This document shows positions 40,677 to 45,711 of a DNA stretch of 45,711 bases, piece by piece (position 1 is the stretch's first letter; every line of letters begins with the position of its first letter). The stretch is from JBCCFK01 sp965262315 (lineage in GTDB: Bacteria > Actinomycetota > Acidimicrobiia > Acidimicrobiales > UBA8592). The position numbers were made by a program, and so were the translations under genes. The stretch is from assembly GCA_965262315.1 (NCBI GenBank), contig CBDHFJ010000065.1:1-45711 (forward strand), given 5' to 3'. The notes under the pieces are model-generated. The model saw nothing but the letters and a program-made list of their open reading frames with translations. It ran no database searches and was not told the DNA's origin.

Positions 40677-41461
40677 GATGAGCTCCCTACATCGGACCGG
40701 TACGGCTGGAACCAGTCGAGGCTCGCCTCGGTGCTGCCGGTGGGGTGGTACTCGGCCCCGACCCAGCCGTCGTAGCCGAGGCGGTCGAGTTCGGAGAACA
40801 GCCACGGGTAGTGGAGCTCACCGTGGTCTGGGGCGCCCCGATCCGGCACCGCAGCAATCTGGATGTGGCCGACCTCGCCGAGGTGATCCTCGAGACGTTC
40901 GGCGATGTTTCCCTGCATCGACTGGACGTGGAAGAAGTCGAAGAGCACTTTCACGTTGTCGGCCCCCACGTCGGCGATCGCCTCGGTGGCGTGTTCGACA
41001 AGACTGAGGTGCGCATCGGGCACCATCTTCGAGCTCAGGGGTTCGAGCAACAGCGTGACACCGACGCCGGCCGCACGGCCTGCCCCGTACTCGAGGTTGC
41101 GGCGAAGGACCGCCTGTGTACCGGGCCGACGCCGGGTCTTGCCAGGCACGACGTTCACGTTGGCCGCGCCGATCGCCGCCGCATAGTCGATGGCCTGATC
41201 GAGCAGCGCCCGGGCTTCGTCCTCGCGACCCATCTGCGCGGCAACACCGAAGTCCTCCTGGCCGTTGGCTCCCAGCTCGGTGTTGATCGAGATCATCTGC
41301 ACGCCATGGTCGGCGAGCACGGCGGCGATTTCGTCAGCCGGATGCTGGTAGGGGAAGTGGCACTCGACGGCGGAGAAGCCGGCGGCGGCTGCAGCCGCGA
41401 TGCGACCTGGCAGCTCGAGCTCCTGCCACAGGAAGCCCAGGTTGGCTGAGAAGCGGGGCAT
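40673..41461 (-). CDS. Hydroxypyruvate isomerase-like / sugar phosphate isomerase-epimerase
   Basis: A 262-residue TIM-barrel protein of the AP-endonuclease 2 / sugar isomerase family. Features of the hydroxypyruvate isomerase (Hyi)-like group are FSANLGFLWQELELPGRI at the start, AVECHFPYQHPADEI, LLLEPLSSKMVPD, VKVLFDFFHVQSMQGN and GAEYHPTGSTEASLDW at the end. The metal ligands (Glu, Asp, His, Glu) are in the expected places. Relatives isomerise hydroxypyruvate, 2-oxo-tetronates or related ketoses. ATG 41461 begins one base after the lactonase stop. Confidence 0.88.
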   Translation of the reverse strand: MPRFSANLGFLWQELELPGRIAAAAAAGFSAVECHFPYQHPADEIAAVLADHGVQMISINTELGANGQEDFGVAAQMGREDEARALLDQAIDYAAAIGAANVNVVPGKTRRRPGTQAVLRRNLEYGAGRAAGVGVTLLLEPLSSKMVPDAHLSLVEHATEAIADVGADNVKVLFDFFHVQSMQGNIAERLEDHLGEVGHIQIAAVPDRGAPDHGELHYPWLFSELDRLGYDGWVGAEYHPTGSTEASLDWFQPYRSDVGSSS

Positions 41462-41462
41462 G

Positions 41463-42590
41463 TCAGGCCTCCGGGAGGAAACGGATGTAGTTCGGCGCCG
41501 GGACCTCGAAGATCTCATCGGTCGCGCGCAAGCGCCCGGTTTCGATGTCACGGTCGAACACGCGGATGTGGCCCGAATCCTGATTGGCGACGATGACCAC
41601 GCGGCCGTCGGGCGAGATCGCGAAGTGGCGAGGGAACTTGCCTTGGGTCGGTGTGACCTCCACGCGGCTCAGCGACCCGTCCTCGGCGACGGCGAACACG
41701 GCCAGCGAGTTGTCACCACGGTTCGACACGTAGAGGAACCGAGCATCGGCCGACAACTTGATCTCGGAGACGTAGCTCTCCTGGTCGCGGTTCTCGATGG
41801 TGGACTCGTACTGCACCGGAACGAGGCGTTCCTTGACGACATCGGGTTCGGAATCGTCGAGGCGAGCGACGCAGACGGTGTTGAAGAGTTCGTTCGAGAC
41901 GTAGCAGAGGTCGAGCGTGGGGTGCATCGCCATGTGCCGCGGCCCCGATCCCTCCTCGAACTCGATCCAGGTCTCGCGTTCGAGCGTCTTGGCACCGGCG
42001 TCCCATCGGTACTGGAAGACGGAGTTCTCACCGAGGTCGGGGATGAACACCCAGTCGCGCCAGAAGTGGGCGCAGTGTGCGTGCGGCCCCACCTGGCGGT
42101 TCCCCCAGTGGTCCTCACGGTTGGCGACCTGGCGCCACTCGCCGTCGGCGCGACGGACCTGGACGAAGCTCTGGGTGAGCTCGCCGAGCCCCCCGGACGC
42201 GTCCATGCCGACAACGTCGATCACCGCGTCCCAGTAGTTGATGACGACTGCAGCGTCCTGGCTCGGCGCGACCGACAGGTAGCAGGTCGACTTGCCTGAA
42301 GCACCCCAGGTGTCGACCTCCGCCAGCGAGCCGTCGGGCCCGACGTCGTAGCGCGCGACCCATCCCTGTTCCCGGATCGTCTCGACGATCGCGTACATCG
42401 TTCTGCCGTTCGGGTGCGGGATCAGCACGGCCGGGTTCAGTACCTCGGTGGCGCCGAGCTGTTCGAGCTCGCCATCGCCGGACAAGCGCATGGAGTAGAT
42501 GCCGGCGCCGGGCACCGGTGCGTGCGGCTGATGAGCGAGAGCGTCGAGGTCGGTGTACGTGCCGACCAGGAATGTGTGTTCAGTGGTCAT
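41463..42590 (-). CDS. Lactonase of the beta-propeller (YbhE/Pgl) family
   Basis: A 375-residue protein built of repeated propeller strands: FLVGTYTDLDALAHQPHAPV, HPNGRTMYAIVET, FVSNRGDNSL-like LYVSNRGDNSLAVFAV and GRVVIVANQDSGHIRVFDRD. It fits the seven-bladed lactonase family, whose best-known member is 6-phosphogluconolactonase. The paired gene for 6-phosphogluconate dehydrogenase fits a lactone-opening step just before it, but no glucose-6-phosphate dehydrogenase gene is in the window, so another sugar lactone is possible. It starts at ATG 42590, 37 bp after the gnd-like gene. Confidence 0.87.
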   Translation of the reverse strand: MTTEHTFLVGTYTDLDALAHQPHAPVPGAGIYSMRLSGDGELEQLGATEVLNPAVLIPHPNGRTMYAIVETIREQGWVARYDVGPDGSLAEVDTWGASGKSTCYLSVAPSQDAAVVINYWDAVIDVVGMDASGGLGELTQSFVQVRRADGEWRQVANREDHWGNRQVGPHAHCAHFWRDWVFIPDLGENSVFQYRWDAGAKTLERETWIEFEEGSGPRHMAMHPTLDLCYVSNELFNTVCVARLDDSEPDVVKERLVPVQYESTIENRDQESYVSEIKLSADARFLYVSNRGDNSLAVFAVAEDGSLSRVEVTPTQGKFPRHFAISPDGRVVIVANQDSGHIRVFDRDIETGRLRATDEIFEVPAPNYIRFLPEA

Positions 42591-42627
42591 TGCAGATCCT
42601 TCTGGTCGAAGTCCAGTGGGTGTCGAT

Positions 42628-44070
42628 TCAGCCGACGTAGCTTCCCGAGGTGGCGGTACCGCCGGTGGCGGCCCAGTCGGTGTGGAACCACTCGCCACGG
42701 GGTCGGTCCACCCGCTCGTACGTGTGGGCACCGAAGTAGTCGCGCTGAGCTTGGATGAGGCTCGCTGGACCGCGTGCGGTCCTGAGCCCGTCGTAGAACG
42801 CCAGCGCCGAGGCCATGGCGGGAACGGCGACCCCCCGGCTGATCGCCGCGCCGACAACTGCCCGAAGATCGTCGATGGCATCGCGGAGGCCGGCGCCGAG
42901 GACATCGTCGAAGAGGAGACAGGCGAGCGCTGGGTCCGTCTCGTATGCCGCGGAGATCGCATCGAGGAGCGACGAGCGGATGATGCAGCCACCCCGCCAG
43001 AGCCGGGCGATCGCGGCGAGGTCGAGGTCCCAGTCGTGCTCAGCCGATGCGGCCGACAGCGTCATGAACCCCTGGGCGTAGGAGATCAGTTTGGCCGCGT
43101 GAACAGCCCCCTCGACAGCCGGGGGGTGCACGGGGGCACCGACGACGGGACCGGCCGGCAGCGTGGCGGCACCCTCGCCGCGGAGGTCGACCATCGACGA
43201 CAGCATCCGAGCGCCGACGGCTTCGGCCACGAGCATCATCGGCTGGCCCAGGCTCAGCGCGGCCTCGACTGTCCACCGGCCGGTGCCCTTCTGGCCGGCG
43301 GCGTCGAGGATGCTGTCGACGAGAGGCTGACCGTCATCATCGGCTGTCGAGAGGATCGCGGCCGTGATCTCGACCAGGTAGGACTCGAGGCGACCTCGAT
43401 TCCACTCGGAGAACAGGTCGGCCTGTTCAGCGGCTGAACGGTCCGCGTCGCTCATCAACGCGTACGCCTCGGCGAGCACCTGCATGTCGCCGTACTCGAT
43501 GCCGTTGTGGACCATCTTGACGAAGTGGCCGGACCCGCCCGGGCCGATCCAGCTGCAACAGGGCTGGTCATCGGCCCCGGCGATCGCGGCGATCGACGTG
43601 AGCACGGGGGCCACACGTTCCCAGGCAGCGATGTCGCCGCCGGGCATGATCGACGGGCCGTGGCGGGCGCCTTCTTCCCCACCGGAGACCCCGGCACCCA
43701 CGAACCGGATCCGCCGGCGGGCCAGGTGTGTTTGACGCCGCTCGGTGTCGCGGTAGTCGGAGTTCCCCGCGTCGATGACGACGTCGTCGGGGTCGAGAAG
43801 CGGCAGCAGTTCCGCCAGCACGTGGTCGACGGCGGACCCGGCTCGCACCATGACGGTGACGACACGAGGGCGACGCAGCGAGGCAACGAACTCGGCCAAC
43901 GTCGAGTGGCCCTCGATGTGGTGGGCGTCCGACCGTCGAGCCACCAGCTCGTCGACCTTGGCGCCCGTCCGGTTGTAGGCGGCCAGCGCGTAGCCGTGGT
44001 CCGCAATGTTGAGGGCCAGGTTCTGGCCCATGACCGCCAGGCCGATCAGCCCGACATCACACGTCGTCAT
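42628..44070 (-). CDS. gnd: 6-phosphogluconate dehydrogenase, decarboxylating (NADP-type)
   Basis: A 480-residue full-length 6PGDH. The cofactor motif GLAVMGQNLALNIADHG (10-26) is followed by NRT (33-35), usual for NADP. GVSGGEEGARHGPSIMPGG (127-145), the catalytic Lys185 and Glu192 within KMVHNGIEYGD, and the C-terminal substrate-contact region with FHTDW are all present. It converts 6-phosphogluconate to ribulose 5-phosphate and CO2. Its place in a sugar ABC-transporter operon, beside a lactonase but with no kinase or glucose-6-phosphate dehydrogenase, is unusual for a housekeeping enzyme. ATG 44070 follows GGAAAG. Confidence 0.92.
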   Translation of the reverse strand: MTTCDVGLIGLAVMGQNLALNIADHGYALAAYNRTGAKVDELVARRSDAHHIEGHSTLAEFVASLRRPRVVTVMVRAGSAVDHVLAELLPLLDPDDVVIDAGNSDYRDTERRQTHLARRRIRFVGAGVSGGEEGARHGPSIMPGGDIAAWERVAPVLTSIAAIAGADDQPCCSWIGPGGSGHFVKMVHNGIEYGDMQVLAEAYALMSDADRSAAEQADLFSEWNRGRLESYLVEITAAILSTADDDGQPLVDSILDAAGQKGTGRWTVEAALSLGQPMMLVAEAVGARMLSSMVDLRGEGAATLPAGPVVGAPVHPPAVEGAVHAAKLISYAQGFMTLSAASAEHDWDLDLAAIARLWRGGCIIRSSLLDAISAAYETDPALACLLFDDVLGAGLRDAIDDLRAVVGAAISRGVAVPAMASALAFYDGLRTARGPASLIQAQRDYFGAHTYERVDRPRGEWFHTDWAATGGTATSGSYVG

Positions 44071-44174
44071 GCGACTTTCCGTTCGTGGGTTCAGGTGGAT
44101 GCGACGAGCCGGCCACGCCCGGTCCGGGGGAGGGAACCGCACCGTCGGGGCGCAGCCGGCTCGCGTCGCGACAC

Positions 44175-44939
44175 TCAGTGGTGGTCGGATGCGAGATCTG
44201 ACCGTGCGCCGGTGATGTACGCCACAGAGTCTTCGCTGGTGAAGTCCCCTTCGAGCAGCCCCACCCGCCGACCCTGGCGAAGGACGACGGCCCGCTCACA
44301 GAGGTCGGACACATCGCGCATGTTGTGGCTGATCAGCAGGATCGCGGCACCGTGGTCGTACGCAAGGCGTTTGATGAGATCGTTGACCTGCTTGGTTTCG
44401 CGCACACCCAGCGCCGCAGTGGGTTCGTCGAGCAGCAGCAGCCGGCTCTGCCAGAACGATGCCCGGGCGATGGCAACTGCCTGGCGCTGACCGCCCGACA
44501 TCGTCCTGACCTTGCGGCGCACGCCGCCGGGGAGGTTGATCCCCAGGTTGCGCATCGACTCTTCGGCCTGGGCCAGCATCCGGCGTTCGCTGCAGATGCG
44601 CAGCGGGCCGAACCCCGAGATCTCCCGACCGAGGAAGAAGTTCTCGGCGACGTCGAACTCCTCGATCAGCGCGAGGTTCTGGTAGACGGTTTCGATGCCG
44701 GCGCTGCGGGCATCGAGCGGCGAGTCGAAATCGACCACCTGGCCGTCGAGACGCATCTCGCCGCTCGTTGCCGGGTGGATGCCGGAGATGAGCTTGACCA
44801 TCGTCGACTTGCCCGCGCCGTTGTCGCCGATGAGGGCGGTGACCGAGCCGGCTTCGATGTCGAAGGACACGTCCTCCAGTGCGGTGACGGCCCCGAATCG
44901 TTTGGTGATGTTCTTCAGTTCGAGAACGGGTTGCGCCAT
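44175..44939 (-). CDS. Sugar ABC transporter ATP-binding protein (single-domain, FrcA-like)
   Basis: A 254-residue importer ATPase. Walker A GDNGAGKS (38-45), signature MSGGQRQ (147-153), Walker B LLLLDEP (167-173) and the switch His in ISHN (203-206) are intact; TAALGVRET after Walker B is typical of the ribose/fructose/xylose (CUT2) group. It has one ABC domain, like FrcA, rather than the tandem domains of RbsA or XylG. The permease gene ends 2 bp before it begins; 104 bp separate its end from gnd. Confidence 0.92.
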   Translation of the reverse strand: MAQPVLELKNITKRFGAVTALEDVSFDIEAGSVTALIGDNGAGKSTMVKLISGIHPATSGEMRLDGQVVDFDSPLDARSAGIETVYQNLALIEEFDVAENFFLGREISGFGPLRICSERRMLAQAEESMRNLGINLPGGVRRKVRTMSGGQRQAVAIARASFWQSRLLLLDEPTAALGVRETKQVNDLIKRLAYDHGAAILLISHNMRDVSDLCERAVVLRQGRRVGLLEGDFTSEDSVAYITGARSDLASDHH

Positions 44940-44941
44940 GG

Positions 44942-45711
44942 TCAGGTCCGTCCTTGTGCTGCGGCGCGCTGTCCGGCGAGGACGTAGGCGGCCGCCGACG
45001 CGATCACGAGCGCACCGATGAAGATCTCGGTGAGGAACGGTGATGTGCCCGTGTAGTTGAAGCCGTTGCGCAGTACAAACAGCAGCAGCGCGCCGACCAT
45101 GGTCTTCAAGACGTTCCCGACGCCGCCGGTCAGGGCCACACCACCGATGATGGCCGCGGCGATGACGTCGAGCTCACGAGTCTCGAGGACGGTGGGCGGC
45201 ACCGAGCCGATCTTCGCGAGCACGATCATGCCGGCGATACCGGCGCAGAAGCCGACGAAGACGAACGGCATGACCACGTAGCGGGAGATGACGACGCCGG
45301 CGGCTCGAGCAGCCTCCTTGTTGCCGCCCGTGGCGTACACCCGGCGCCCGGTGACGGTGAAGCGGAGCACGAACCAGGTGGCGAGCAGCAACACCACGGC
45401 GTAGATCACGGAGTAGGCGAGCTTGAGTTTGAAGGACCAGAAGAGCGACACCACGAGGCTGACGGGCACCACGACGGCGGCCACGACGGCCGGGCGCTGC
45501 ATCTTCCGCAGCAGCAACACCCCTGCGGCGATGGCTGCACCACCGGCCACCAGGTAGAGGATGTGCACTCTCGGCAGTTCTTCGGCGGCCCAGCTCCGCA
45601 TCGTCTCAGCGTCTTCGCGGGTCAGCAGCTTCTCGTTGCCGTCGTTGATGTAGAGCACGACGCCTCGGAAGGCGAACATCGTCCCGAGCGTGACGATGAA
45701 CGAATTCAGTC
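44942..45711 (-). CDS. Sugar ABC transporter permease, CUT2 family (5' end beyond window)
   Basis: The frame is open to the window edge; 256 codons are visible. Sequence such as LNSFIVTLGTMFAFRGVV, RRVYATGGNKEAARAAGV, DVIAAAIIGGVALTGGVGNV and the C-terminal SPFLTEIFIGALVIASAAAYV matches RbsC/XylH/FrcC-type permeases. Extra hydrophobic segments near LYLVAGGAAIAAGVLLLRK and LVVSLFWSFKLKLAYSVIY are like XylH, which is longer than RbsC. The ATG at 45679 is internal and not the start. It would work with the ATPase at 44175 and a binding protein outside the window. Confidence 0.88.
   Translation of the reverse strand, partial: LNSFIVTLGTMFAFRGVVLYINDGNEKLLTREDAETMRSWAAEELPRVHILYLVAGGAAIAAGVLLLRKMQRPAVVAAVVVPVSLVVSLFWSFKLKLAYSVIYAVVLLLATWFVLRFTVTGRRVYATGGNKEAARAAGVVISRYVVMPFVFVGFCAGIAGMIVLAKIGSVPPTVLETRELDVIAAAIIGGVALTGGVGNVLKTMVGALLLFVLRNGFNYTGTSPFLTEIFIGALVIASAAAYVLAGQRAAAQGRT

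Overview
The window is very GC-rich (estimated by eye at about 70%, with G/C-dominated third codon positions) and densely coding. It has frequent GTG starts, 1-8 bp gene overlaps, many leaderless promoters, an OmpR/PhoB-type two-component system paired with a MacB-type exporter, a class A beta-lactamase fold protein and an apparent deazaflavin-type oxidoreductase. This points to a free-living aerobic actinomycete, perhaps Acidimicrobiia, but that class-level guess is inference. No rRNA, tRNA, CRISPR array, insertion sequence or phage gene was seen.

Layout. 1-2,629: end of an unknown gene, a VOC protein, a stand-alone sigma-70-like factor with a leaderless promoter, a 92-aa protein, a non-coding stretch and a small winged-helix regulator. 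2,635-8,645: a methylated-amine module (TetR, MttB-superfamily protein, FAD oxidoreductase) divergent from a dimethylglycine/sarcosine dehydrogenase-like fusion, with a 28-bp palindrome between them. 8,649-11,203: DinB protein, nitroreductase, four-TM protein and an unknown protein. 11,355-16,235: PEP synthase, 1-Cys peroxiredoxin, a metallophosphoesterase with no ordinary start codon, a small membrane protein and an ABM monooxygenase. 16,385-19,280: a four-cysteine lipoprotein, a beta-lactamase-fold protein and a frameshifted beta-propeller-like lipoprotein gene. 19,408-26,856 (minus): response regulator, histidine kinase, a second four-cysteine lipoprotein, adaptor, ABC ATPase, FtsX/MacB permease and a second adaptor. 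27,101-31,707: cytochrome P450, propeller lipoprotein, SnoaL-like protein, LysR with a divergent small ORF, and a frameshifted flavin/F420-type gene. 31,759-39,498: solitary NuoF-like protein, CPA2 antiporter with two USP domains, DUF389 protein, flavodoxin-like protein and an M20 amidase. 39,500-45,711 (minus): sugar ABC permease (cut by the window edge) and ATPase, 6-phosphogluconate dehydrogenase, lactonase, hydroxypyruvate-isomerase-like protein, SDR and a GlcG-like protein.

The best candidate for an under-described system is the exporter locus. Its response-regulator promoter and its lipoprotein promoter both carry CTGA-type elements repeated every 11 bp. The same phased pattern, in the same orientation relative to the gene, lies upstream of the distant paralogous lipoprotein at 16,478. 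This suggests one regulon: an envelope sensor, two four-cysteine lipoproteins, and a MacB-like exporter with two adaptors that carry peptidoglycan-binding-like segments.

Several genes look broken: 14,706 (start codon), 18,387-19,280 (four frame changes), 31,224-31,707 (one) and 35,590-37,695 (run-on at a G6 run). Some may be sequencing errors in G/C runs, but the tandem duplications at 18,887 and 18,951 are not of that type.
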